DNA of 64,000 bases from Pleomorphomonas sp. JP5 (GTDB lineage: Bacteria > Pseudomonadota > Alphaproteobacteria > Rhizobiales > Pleomorphomonadaceae): assembly GCF_023721815.1 (NCBI RefSeq), contig NZ_JAMDLI010000007.1, positions 487,237 through 551,236 of the forward strand, read 5' to 3'. Positions 8,171 to 15,848 of the stretch are shown here, piece after piece. Every line of letters starts with the position of its first letter. The stretch's first letter is position 1. The position numbers were made by a program, and so were the translations under genes. Under the pieces are notes generated by a model. It saw only the letters and a program-made list of their open reading frames with translations. It was not told the origin of the DNA and did not search any database.

Positions 8171-9223
8171 ATGAGCACCCAGTCTCCCAATCCGGCCGCG
8201 CCGGCCGCAGCCGCGCAACCCGACGCCGCGAAGTCCGCTTTCACCGTCAAGGACTTCGTCATCAAGTTCGGTCTTCTGATCATTCTCGCCGTGATGATCA
8301 TCGTCTTCTGGCGTCTCGAGCCGGCCTTCGCCAACGCCCGCAACATGTTCTCCATTCTGCAGGCCGTGTCGGTTACCGCGCTTCTGGCGCTCGGCGTGAC
8401 CGTTACGCTGGCCATCGCGGGCTTCGATCTTTCGATTGGCTCCACGGCGGCCATGTCGTTGATGGCGTCGAGCTATGTGATGGTGATCCTGAACCAGGGC
8501 ACGCTGCTGGCCGTCATCGTCTGCCTGCTGCTCGGCGCCTTCATCGGCTTTCTCAATGGCGTGCTGATCGTCAAGGGCCGCATTCCCGACCTGTTGGCGA
8601 CGCTTGGCATGATGTTCCTGCTGCTCGGCCTGCAGCTGATTCCGACCGGCGGTCGCTCGATCGCCAAGGGCATGACCCTGTCGGACGGCTCGGCGGCGAC
8701 CGGCAGCTTCTCCGAGACCTTCCTGGCGCTCGGCCGCTACCGCCTGTTCGACATGGTCCCGTTGCCCGTGATCATCATGGTGGTGGCTGCCATCATCCTC
8801 TGGGTGTTCATGGAACGCTCGCGCTACGGCCGCGTGCTCTACGCCATCGGCGGCAACGAGAAGGCCACGCGCCTCGCCGGCGCTCCGGTCGAACGCTACA
8901 AGATCGCCGCCTACATGATCTCCGGCCTGTTCGCCTCGATCGGCGGCATCCTGCTGGCCGCGCGCGTCGGTCGCGGCGACGTCACCTCCGGCTCGTCGCT
9001 GCTGCTTGACTCGGTGGCCGCCGCGCTGATCGGCTACGCGGTGCTGGGCGCCAAGAAGCCCAACGTGTTCGGCACGGCGATCGGCGCCCTGTTCGTCGGT
9101 ACGCTGCTCAACGGCCTGACCATGCTCAACGCCCCCTACTACGCGCAGGACTTCGTCAAGGGCCTCGTCCTTGTCTTCGCCCTGCTCTTCACCTTCGGCT
9201 TCGCATCCTCGCAGCGTCGCTGA
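8171..9223 (+). CDS. Ribose-type ABC importer, permease
   Basis: A 350-residue inner-membrane permease of the RbsC family with about nine to ten hydrophobic segments. Family landmarks are GFDLSIGSTAAM in the first third, YAIGGNEKATRLAG near the middle (the cytoplasmic loop that meets the ATPase) and VLGAKKPNVFGTAIGA toward the C-terminus. A poorly conserved Ala/Pro-rich N-terminus of about 25 residues precedes the first membrane segment. The start codon lies 28 bp after the ATPase gene. The ligand cannot be read from the permease. Position next to mtnK/mtnA and the aldolase suggests methylthioribose, 5-deoxyribose or a related deoxysugar. Confidence 0.9.
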   Translation: MSTQSPNPAAPAAAAQPDAAKSAFTVKDFVIKFGLLIILAVMIIVFWRLEPAFANARNMFSILQAVSVTALLALGVTVTLAIAGFDLSIGSTAAMSLMASSYVMVILNQGTLLAVIVCLLLGAFIGFLNGVLIVKGRIPDLLATLGMMFLLLGLQLIPTGGRSIAKGMTLSDGSAATGSFSETFLALGRYRLFDMVPLPVIIMVVAAIILWVFMERSRYGRVLYAIGGNEKATRLAGAPVERYKIAAYMISGLFASIGGILLAARVGRGDVTSGSSLLLDSVAAALIGYAVLGAKKPNVFGTAIGALFVGTLLNGLTMLNAPYYAQDFVKGLVLVFALLFTFGFASSQRR

Positions 9224-9323
9224 GCCGGCTTCGGCCCAAATGGAAAACGCGAGGTAGGCCGCGGCGCGCGGAGGAGGCGCGCACCGGCGACGACAATGGA
9301 AACGTCATTTGAGGAGTGAGAAA

Positions 9324-10382
9324 ATGACTATCGACAGAAGGACATTTCTTGCCGGCCTTGCCACCGCCACGGTGGCCGGCGGCCTGCCGCTCCGTGCCGC
9401 CTACGCCGAGGGCATCGCCGGTGCTCCGGGCATCGTCGGCGAGCGCAAGATCAAGATCGCGCTGGTGCGCTATCTCTCCACCGGCGACTTCTTCCAGTTC
9501 TACCTTGCCGGCGTGACGCGCCAGGCCGAGGCGCTCGGCTTCGACCTGCACGTGCTCGACTCCCGCCAGGACGCCGCGCTTCAGGCTGAAATGCTGCAGC
9601 AGGCGATGAACCTCGGCGTCGACGGCATCATCCTGCAGCACGGCCTGACCGAGACGCTGAAGGACCCGGCCGCCCAGGCCGTGGAGGAAGGCTTCAAGGT
9701 CGTCGCCTTCGACGTCAACTGCGAGAACCCGGCCATTCCGCAGATCGAGCAGAACGATCGCGAACTGGCCCGTCTCGCCCTTGAGCAGGCGATCGCCGAC
9801 AACGGCGAGAGCTTCAAGGCCGGATACGTCTACGTGCCGGGCATTGCGCCGCTCGACCGCCGCGACGAGACATGGCAGGCCTTCAAGAAGAAGTACCCCG
9901 GCATTCAGGAAGTGGCCCACTGGGGTACGATGAACAACCCGATCGCCAACTCCGTCGCCGACCAGACGGCGGCGGTGCTGCGCGCCAATCCGGACATCAC
10001 CGTCATCTTCGCGCCTTACGACGAGTTCGCCAAGGGCGCCAAGACGGCTGTCGACGAAGCCGGCCTGAGCGAGCAGATCAAGATCTACTCGGCCGATATC
10101 TCGACGCCGGACATCTCGGCCATGGTCGAGGACAAGAGCGCCTGGGCCGCCACCGCGGCCACCTCTTCGGCTGTCGTCGGCGAAGTCTGCGTGCGCACGC
10201 TGGCCCTGCAGCTTGCCGGCGTCGAAACCGGTGCGCAGGTGGTGGTCCCGCCGACGCTGATCACCCGGCAGATGCTTCTGGAGAAGGGCATCAAGAACAT
10301 GGACGACCTCGCGGCCAAGCTGCCGCAGTTCTCCAAGGCCGATGTTTCGATGGCGCCCTGGATCGCCGAACCGAAGCGCTGA
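9324..10382 (+). CDS. Ribose-type ABC importer, periplasmic binding protein with Tat signal
   Basis: A 352-residue RbsB-class binding protein (type I periplasmic fold). The N-terminus has RRTFLAG (residues 5-11), then a hydrophobic stretch ending around AYAEG, which reads as a twin-arginine signal; export in folded form is unusual for this class but known. The mature part shows the two-lobe pattern, with IKIALVRYLSTGDFFQFYLAG, ILQHG and VVAFDVN segments. The ATG is preceded by GAGGAG. It is the last gene of the importer operon and is followed by a terminator at 10452-10481. The 100 bp between permease and this gene probably give it its own translation initiation. The ligand is not known; context suggests the MtnK substrate. 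Confidence 0.88.
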   Translation: MTIDRRTFLAGLATATVAGGLPLRAAYAEGIAGAPGIVGERKIKIALVRYLSTGDFFQFYLAGVTRQAEALGFDLHVLDSRQDAALQAEMLQQAMNLGVDGIILQHGLTETLKDPAAQAVEEGFKVVAFDVNCENPAIPQIEQNDRELARLALEQAIADNGESFKAGYVYVPGIAPLDRRDETWQAFKKKYPGIQEVAHWGTMNNPIANSVADQTAAVLRANPDITVIFAPYDEFAKGAKTAVDEAGLSEQIKIYSADISTPDISAMVEDKSAWAATAATSSAVVGEVCVRTLALQLAGVETGAQVVVPPTLITRQMLLEKGIKNMDDLAAKLPQFSKADVSMAPWIAEPKR

Positions 10383-10451
10383 TTGATCTTCGGACCAAAG
10401 AAATCGGACTGCTCCTCCGCCGGGGTGCCTAACCAGGCACTCCGGTTCCAG

Positions 10452-10481
10452 AAGCCGGCATCCCTCGGGGTGCCGGCTTTC
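10452..10481 (+). terminator. Rho-independent terminator after the salvage importer
   Basis: A perfect 9-bp stem AAGCCGGCA / TGCCGGCTT (10452-10460 and 10471-10479) encloses a 10-base loop that can pair further (CCC with GGG), followed by a short T-rich tail. It lies 70 bp after the binding-protein stop and ends the importer operon before the LacI gene. Confidence 0.75.
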
Positions 10482-10605
10482 CTGTCTTCGGCCGCCAAGA
10501 TGCGGTCCTTTCGCATTTGCAGATCAGCGGGACGCGCGCGGGGACGAGGAATCGCCTCCTCGCGGCGTGGGGCCTTCGCCAAACTTTTCTCCGAACGCCC
10601 TCTTG

Positions 10606-10621
10606 CCGAAACCGGTTTCGG
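10606..10621. promoter_or_regulatory. Candidate LacI-family operator
   Basis: A perfect 16-bp palindrome, CCGAAACCGGTTTCGG, with the central CG dinucleotide typical of LacI/PurR-family operators. It lies 33 bp before the LacI-family gene at 10655, so autoregulation is likely. No second perfect copy was found before the binding-protein gene at 11852. Confidence 0.55.
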
Positions 10622-10654
10622 TGCTGAAGCTTCGATTCCAGGGAGGATACGGAC

Positions 10655-11758
10655 GTGCTTGTCAGCGATAGCAAGCCCGAGGAGCGGAGGGCGCCGAGAG
10701 CGAGGATATCCGACGTTGCGCAGGCGCTTGGTCTGACCAAGGCGACCGTGTCGCGCGCGCTCAATGGCTACCCCGACATATCCGAGAGCACACGGGCCCG
10801 CGTTCGCCACAAGGCGGCGGAGCTTGGCTACAGCCCCCTCAGCCACGCGCAAGCGATCCGGACTGGTCGCGCCCGTTCGCTCGGCATCGTCCTGCAGGTC
10901 GGCGATCAGGATGGCCAGCGTCCTTTCGTCGCAGATTTTCTCGCCGGCCTGTCCTCGGCGGCCAGCGCCGAGAACTGGACCTTGACCGTCGCCACCGCCA
11001 CCACCGAAGAGGACATGCTCGCGACCATGGGGCGTCTCATCGACGAACGGAAGGCGGATGGTTTCGTGCTGCCGCGAACCAAGGTCGCCGACGAGCGCAT
11101 CCGCATGCTACGCCGCCTCTCCATACCCTTCGTCCTGTTCGGACGAACCGGCGATCCGGAGAGCTGCGCCTATTTCGATATCCTCGGAGAGGACGCGATG
11201 GCGCTTGCCGTGCGCCATCTTCATGGCCTTGGCCACAGGCGCATCGGCTACATCGGCGGCGGTGACGGCTTTTACTATTCCGCCGTCCGAAGCGCTGGCT
11301 ATCGAGCCGGTATCGAGGCGGTCGACCTTCCTTTCGATCCGGCCATCGTCGGTGGCGGCGCCTACACGGTCGATGCCGGAATGCGCGAAGCCGATCGGTT
11401 GCTGGCTGCCGACGAACCGCCGACCGCAATCCTCTGCGCCACCGACATGTGCGCCCTCGGTGTATGTCGGCGGGCGTCCGCTCTTGGGCTCAGGGTTGGC
11501 GGGGATCTCTCTGTGATTGGCTACGACGGCGTTCCCGAAGGCGCGTGGTCGACGCCGCCGCTCGCCACCTTCGAGGTCGACAGCCGCGTCGCCGGTCTGC
11601 ACCTCGCCAATCTCTTGATTCGCCGTATCCGTGGCGAAAACCCGGCCGACCTGAGGGAAACCGCCCACGCGCGCTTCCTCGATCGCGGCTCCGCCGCGCG
11701 GCCAATGATGAGTTCGGCCGAACTTCGCGAGCATGTAGCGCGCGCGACCGGTCGATAG
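10655..11758 (+). CDS. LacI-family regulator of the GH63/ABC operon
   Basis: A 367-residue LacI-family repressor. The helix-turn-helix and hinge occupy about residues 18-65 (ISDVAQALGLTKATVSRAL, then YSPLSHAQAIRTGR), and the remainder is a type I periplasmic-binding-like effector domain with GLGHRRIGYIGG and DLSVIGYDG segments. GTG is the start; GGGAGGA stands about 6 bases upstream. A palindromic operator lies 33 bp upstream. It is followed in the same direction by a binding protein, two permeases, a hydrolase and an ATPase, so its effector is probably the sugar handled by that operon. The C-terminal tail (about 25 residues after the FLDRGS motif) is longer than usual. Confidence 0.9.
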   Translation: MLVSDSKPEERRAPRARISDVAQALGLTKATVSRALNGYPDISESTRARVRHKAAELGYSPLSHAQAIRTGRARSLGIVLQVGDQDGQRPFVADFLAGLSSAASAENWTLTVATATTEEDMLATMGRLIDERKADGFVLPRTKVADERIRMLRRLSIPFVLFGRTGDPESCAYFDILGEDAMALAVRHLHGLGHRRIGYIGGGDGFYYSAVRSAGYRAGIEAVDLPFDPAIVGGGAYTVDAGMREADRLLAADEPPTAILCATDMCALGVCRRASALGLRVGGDLSVIGYDGVPEGAWSTPPLATFEVDSRVAGLHLANLLIRRIRGENPADLRETAHARFLDRGSAARPMMSSAELREHVARATGR

Positions 11759-11820
11759 AGACCACCCAAGCCGACCGCCTGGGAGAGAGGGGCGGTTGCC
11801 AGCCAAGGATGGTCGCATGA

Positions 11821-11834
11821 CCGTCGAACGACGG
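11821..11834. promoter_or_regulatory. Short inverted repeat before the binding-protein gene
   Basis: CCGTCGAACGACGG is a perfect 6-2-6 inverted repeat ending 17 bp before the binding-protein start and just upstream of its GGGAGG ribosome site. It may be an operator or a small translational hairpin. It does not resemble the palindrome at 10606, so linking it to the LacI protein is uncertain. Confidence 0.3.
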
Positions 11835-11851
11835 ATAAAAGGGAGGATGAG

Positions 11852-13204
11852 ATGCCCCGAGTTTCGAGATTTGCCAAACGCCTGATGGTCTGCACCGCGT
11901 TGGGGATGCTTGTCGCCCCCGCATATGCCGCCGATCTTCGGCTGTGGACGACGGAAGAACAGCCCGAGCGCCTTGCCAAACAGCAGGAGATTGCTGCCGC
12001 CTTCGAGAAGGAAACCGGCACCAGTGTCGACGTGATTCCGGTGACCGAGAGCGATCTCGGAACGCGCGCCACCGCCGCCTACGCGGCCGGCGACCTGCCG
12101 GACGTGATCTATCACACGCTTCAGTATGCGCTGCCCTGGGCCGAAGCCGGCATTCTCGACACGGAAGCGGCGACGGATGTCATCGAACAGCTCGGCAAGG
12201 ACACGTTCGCACCCGGCGCCCTGGCGATGGCCGCGCAGGGAGATGGTTGGGCGTCAGTGCCCGTCGATGGCTGGACGCAGATGATCGTCTATCGCAAGGA
12301 TCTGTTCGACGCCGCCGGGCTCCAGGCGCCGTCGACCTACGCCAATGTGGTGGCTGCCATCGACAAGCTGTCCAAGCCGCCGGAAATCTACGGCTTCGTC
12401 GCCGCCACCAAGATCGACGACAACTACATGAGCCAGATGCTGGAGCACATCTTCCTTGCCAATGGCGTGTCGCCGGTGGGCAAGGATGGATTTGCTCCGT
12501 TCGACGAAGCCAAGACGGTGGAGGTGCTGGAGTTCTACAAGAAGCTCGCGGAAGCCTCGCCCCCGGGCGAGCTCTACTGGCAGCAATCGCGCGAGCTCTA
12601 TTTTGCCGGCAAAGCGGCGATGATCATCTGGTCGCCTTTCATCCTCGACGAGATGGCCGGGCTGCGTGACGCCGCGCCGGTCACCATCAACAAGGACCCG
12701 ACGACCACCGAACTCGCCAAGAAGACCGGTATCGTCACCAAGCTTTCCGGACCCTCCAATCCCGAGGGAGCCGCCTGGGCCGACATTCGCTACTTCGGCA
12801 TCACGACCGACGCCGATACGGCCTCGGCCGAGGCTTTCGTGAAGTATTCGATGGATCAGGGCTATACAGCTACGCTGTCGATGGCGCCCGAAGGCAAGTT
12901 CCCGGTTCGCCGGGGGACGGCTGACGATCCGGAGAAGTTCGAGAAGGCCTGGGCGGAACTGCCGGTCGGTGTCGATCGCAAGATGCCGCTTGGCGACGTC
13001 TATTCGGCGGACGTGATCAAGGAAGTGACCGGCGGTCTCGACGTGGCCGAGCGCTGGGGCGTCAAGGAGGGGCAGCTGTCGCTGGCCTCCAAGATGAACA
13101 ACAGTCGCGAGATCAACCGGATCGTCCGCGAGTATCTTGACGGCGCCCGCGATGCCAAGGCGACAGTGGCGCTTCTCAACACCGAGCTCGCCAAGATCAA
13201 GTGA
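11852..13204 (+). CDS. Carbohydrate ABC importer binding protein (family 1)
   Basis: A 450-residue extracellular solute-binding protein of the MalE/UgpB class. A Sec signal peptide covers about residues 1-27, with cleavage after AYA, and the mature protein begins ADLRLWTTEEQPER. Typical features are ETGTSVDVIPV in the first lobe, YHTLQYALPWAE and the GWTQMIVYRKDLFDAAGL hinge segment. The ATG follows GGGAGG. It heads an operon with two permeases, a GH63-type hydrolase and an ATPase. The ligand is probably a small glycoside that the hydrolase cleaves in the cytoplasm, for example glucosylglycerate or mannosylglycerate (inference). A long 188-bp gap with a dispersed repeat separates it from the first permease. 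Confidence 0.9.
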   Translation: MPRVSRFAKRLMVCTALGMLVAPAYAADLRLWTTEEQPERLAKQQEIAAAFEKETGTSVDVIPVTESDLGTRATAAYAAGDLPDVIYHTLQYALPWAEAGILDTEAATDVIEQLGKDTFAPGALAMAAQGDGWASVPVDGWTQMIVYRKDLFDAAGLQAPSTYANVVAAIDKLSKPPEIYGFVAATKIDDNYMSQMLEHIFLANGVSPVGKDGFAPFDEAKTVEVLEFYKKLAEASPPGELYWQQSRELYFAGKAAMIIWSPFILDEMAGLRDAAPVTINKDPTTTELAKKTGIVTKLSGPSNPEGAAWADIRYFGITTDADTASAEAFVKYSMDQGYTATLSMAPEGKFPVRRGTADDPEKFEKAWAELPVGVDRKMPLGDVYSADVIKEVTGGLDVAERWGVKEGQLSLASKMNNSREINRIVREYLDGARDAKATVALLNTELAKIK

Positions 13205-13211
13205 TGAAGGA

Positions 13212-13316
13212 CTAGAGCACGTCCGGCGAACTCGGTTCGCCAACGCGCTCTATCTCTTTGTTTTCACGCAACTCCGGACGCAAAACCGGTTCCCATTTTT
13301 GCTGGAGTTGCTCTAG
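13212..13316. repeat. Rhizobial-type dispersed intergenic repeat
   Basis: A 105-bp element bounded by an 8-bp inverted repeat, CTAGAGCA (13212-13219) and TGCTCTAG (13309-13316). It has an internal pair, GCAACTCC (13268-13275) and GGAGTTGC (13304-13311), and the phrases CGCAAAACCGGTTCCCA and GCGCTCTATCTCTTTG. I recognise this pattern from intergenic repeats common in rhizobia and relatives. Here it sits between the binding-protein and permease genes of one operon, where its folded RNA could stabilise the upstream mRNA or lower downstream expression. Only one copy is visible in this window. Confidence 0.7.
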
Positions 13317-13392
13317 GACCGGGCGACGGCGCCCGGCCCGTGAACCAGCATCCGGGCGCACGACGCGCCCGGACATGCCGGAGTATTGACCC

Positions 13393-14634
13393 ATGACTGC
13401 CATCTCCCCGCCCCGGGGGAGCGGCCCGCTGGCCCGCCGCGAAGCCCGCCTCGCCTGGTCCATGCTGCTGCCGACCATCTCGATCGTCTCTCTGGTGGTC
13501 CTGCTGCCGCTCCTCGCCGTGTTCTGGATTTCGGTGAAGCCGGTCACGCTGTCCGATCTCCGTCCCCCGGCGCCAATCGTCCGGGAGGATCTTCGCGGAC
13601 GCCCTGCCACGGCCGGAGATGAGGCGGACATCCGCTATCGTTTGCGCAACTCGAGCCAGTCCAAGGAAATACGCGACGTCGTTCTGAGCGACGTTCTGCC
13701 GGATGGCCTCGAGGTGCGTACCCTCGATCCACGTTGTGCGCTCGACGGACGCCAACTGACCTGTCGCCTGGGGACCTGGCAGGGTGGCTTCCGGGACGAA
13801 CTGCGAATTCCGGTCACCGTGGGCGCATCCTACCTTGACGGCGGCGACATCGAGGCCAGCCCGCCCGTCATCGACGGCAGCGCCGAGAACGTCCTGACCA
13901 ATCTCACCTTCACCACCGCCAACTTCGCCAGCATCTTCGACGGTGGCGAGTTCTGGACGGCGTTCGTCATCACGCTCGTCTACACGGTGGCCGGCACCGT
14001 CGGCGCCATGGTGCTGGGACTTTTCGCGGCCCTGCTGCTGAACAAGAGCTTCCGGGGGCAGGGCATTCTGCGAGGCCTCTACCTGTTTCCCTATGTTGCC
14101 CCGGTCATTGCCGTCGCCTTCACCTGGGTCATTCTGCTCGACCCGTTCTCGGGTTCGATCAACACGCTGATGGTGCGCATGGGCGTGACGACCGAGACGA
14201 TCAACTTCTTCGGCCAGAAGCCGCTGGCGTTGATCATGGTGATCGTCTTCGAGGCCTGGCGCTATTTCCCGCTGTCCTTCCTGTTCATTCTCGCGCGTCT
14301 GCAGTCGATCGACAGCGACATGTACGAGGCGGCCGACATGGACGGCGCGTCGCCGTTCCAGAAGTTCTGGTATCTCAGCCTGCCGCAGCTGATGGGCATC
14401 CTGTCGGTGCTGTTCCTGCTGCGCTTCATCTGGACGTTCAACAAGTTCGACGACATTTTCCTGCTCACCGGTGGCAACGCCGGGACCCGGACGCTGACGG
14501 TCGACGTCTACGAGCAAGCCTTTGCCGTCTCCAACATCGGTGCGGGCGCCGCCGTGGCCGTGGTTGTGTTCCTCTGCCTGGTCGTCTTCTCGGCGTTGTT
14601 CTTTCGCTTCGTCAGCCGGGAGGAAGGACTATGA
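13393..14634 (+). CDS. Carbohydrate ABC permease (MalF-type) with a large periplasmic insert
   Basis: A 413-residue permease, about 100 residues longer than usual. TM1 is at about 23-48, then a polar segment of some 125 residues (50-175), then five further TM segments. The cytoplasmic EAA loop is EAADMDGASPFQKFWYLSLP near residue 315. The insert contains DVVLSDVLPDGLEV, Cys115, Cys124 and a GTWQGGFRDELRIPVTV strand pattern. That resembles DUF11-type Ig-like repeats found in surface proteins, with a possible disulfide; this is inferred from the consensus. It would face the periplasm, where it could contact the binding protein or envelope. The gene overlaps the next permease by 4 bp. Confidence 0.85.
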   Translation: MTAISPPRGSGPLARREARLAWSMLLPTISIVSLVVLLPLLAVFWISVKPVTLSDLRPPAPIVREDLRGRPATAGDEADIRYRLRNSSQSKEIRDVVLSDVLPDGLEVRTLDPRCALDGRQLTCRLGTWQGGFRDELRIPVTVGASYLDGGDIEASPPVIDGSAENVLTNLTFTTANFASIFDGGEFWTAFVITLVYTVAGTVGAMVLGLFAALLLNKSFRGQGILRGLYLFPYVAPVIAVAFTWVILLDPFSGSINTLMVRMGVTTETINFFGQKPLALIMVIVFEAWRYFPLSFLFILARLQSIDSDMYEAADMDGASPFQKFWYLSLPQLMGILSVLFLLRFIWTFNKFDDIFLLTGGNAGTRTLTVDVYEQAFAVSNIGAGAAVAVVVFLCLVVFSALFFRFVSREEGL

Positions 14635-15848
14635 GACTGCTTCAGTCGGGATATTTTGCCGGCGCGGTCCTTGGCGCCCTGTGGTCCATCATTGCCGCGT
14701 GGACGGTAGCGATCGGGGTGAGCCTCTCGAGCGGCAGCCCCGCCGTTCCTGTCGCCGCCGGCTGTCTGGCGATTGGCATCGTCTCCGGTTTGGGAGCCGC
14801 CCATCAATTCCGCTTCGCCACCGTGATCATGCTGGCCCTTGCGTCGGCTCTCGCCGCCGTCGTCGCCGGGATCGGTCCGCTCGCTGCGGCAGAGGGTGGC
14901 GGTTCGCCGAGTGTGGTTCTGGCAAGCAGCCTCGCTCTTGCGGTCGCCATCGCCGGCCCGGTCGTCGCCTTCATGACCGGCTTGCCGGGAGGCGTTCTGA
15001 CACGGCACGAACTCGAAGCGGCGATTATTCGCTTCCTCACCGGCTTCGGCTACCTGTTCTTCACGGCGATCGTGGTCATTCCCTTCTACGTGATGGTGAT
15101 GACCAGCCTCAAAAGCCAGCAGGAGCTGCTGCTCAACCCCCTCGATTTCACCGTCGACCTGTCCAAGGGATGGGACCTGCTCCGAGGGTATGGCGAGCTG
15201 TTCACCCGCTACCACTTCGGCACCTACATGTGGACGTCCTTCTACGTCTCGGTGGTGACGGTGCTGGTCACGCTGCTGTTCTCTGTGCCCGGCGCCTATG
15301 CGGTCGCACGCTTGCGGTTCCGGGGTCGCAAGGCTTTCTCGCGCGGCATCCTGCTCATCTACATGGTGCCGATGATCGTGCTGGCGCTGCCGATCTACAT
15401 CGCCTTCTCAGTCACCGGTCTGCGCAACTCCGTTCCGGGGCTGCTGCTGATCTACCCGGTAACCACCATTCCGGTCGCCCTCTACATGCTGCAAGGCTAC
15501 TTCCGCGGCCTACCGACCGAGGTGGAAGAAGCCGGGCTGATGGACGGCCTCAACCGTCTGCAGGTGATCGCCAAGATCACCCTGCCGCTCTCGCTGCCGG
15601 CGCTGGCGTCGGTGTCGCTTTACGTCTTCATGATCGCCTGGAACGAGTTCCTGCTTGCCTTCATGCTCCTCGACGACCCCGCGATCTTCACGCTGACGCG
15701 CGCGGTCACCAGCCTCAACTCCTCCGAAGTGCCAAGGCAGTACCTGATGGCCGGCGCGGTGGTCGCCACCGTGCCGATCATGGTGCTGTTCCTCGGCCTC
15801 GAGAAATTCATGACCAAGGGCCTGACGGCCGGAAGCGTCAAGGGATGA
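14631..15848 (+). CDS. Carbohydrate ABC permease (MalG-type) with four extra N-terminal TM segments
   Basis: A 405-residue permease; MalG-type permeases are usually about 280. The C-terminal 280 residues are a standard permease with VIPFYVMVMTSLK, the EAA loop EEAGLMDGLNRLQVIAKITLPL, and FMIAWNEFLLAFMLL. The first 125 residues are an added hydrophobic module with four predicted membrane segments (about 8-32, 37-55, 62-85 and 96-118) and no recognised family. The start overlaps the previous permease (ATGA) and the end overlaps the hydrolase gene by 4 bp, so the operon is tightly coupled. Both permeases of this importer carry additions absent from ordinary homologues, suggesting that they evolved together. 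Confidence 0.85.
   Translation: MRLLQSGYFAGAVLGALWSIIAAWTVAIGVSLSSGSPAVPVAAGCLAIGIVSGLGAAHQFRFATVIMLALASALAAVVAGIGPLAAAEGGGSPSVVLASSLALAVAIAGPVVAFMTGLPGGVLTRHELEAAIIRFLTGFGYLFFTAIVVIPFYVMVMTSLKSQQELLLNPLDFTVDLSKGWDLLRGYGELFTRYHFGTYMWTSFYVSVVTVLVTLLFSVPGAYAVARLRFRGRKAFSRGILLIYMVPMIVLALPIYIAFSVTGLRNSVPGLLLIYPVTTIPVALYMLQGYFRGLPTEVEEAGLMDGLNRLQVIAKITLPLSLPALASVSLYVFMIAWNEFLLAFMLLDDPAIFTLTRAVTSLNSSEVPRQYLMAGAVVATVPIMVLFLGLEKFMTKGLTAGSVKG

Noticed and set aside
14522-15844. Upstream extension of the GH63 hydrolase frame by about 440 codons
   Set aside because: The extension overlaps both permeases in another frame and is Arg/Pro-rich. The real start is the ATGA overlap at 15845, where family similarity begins.
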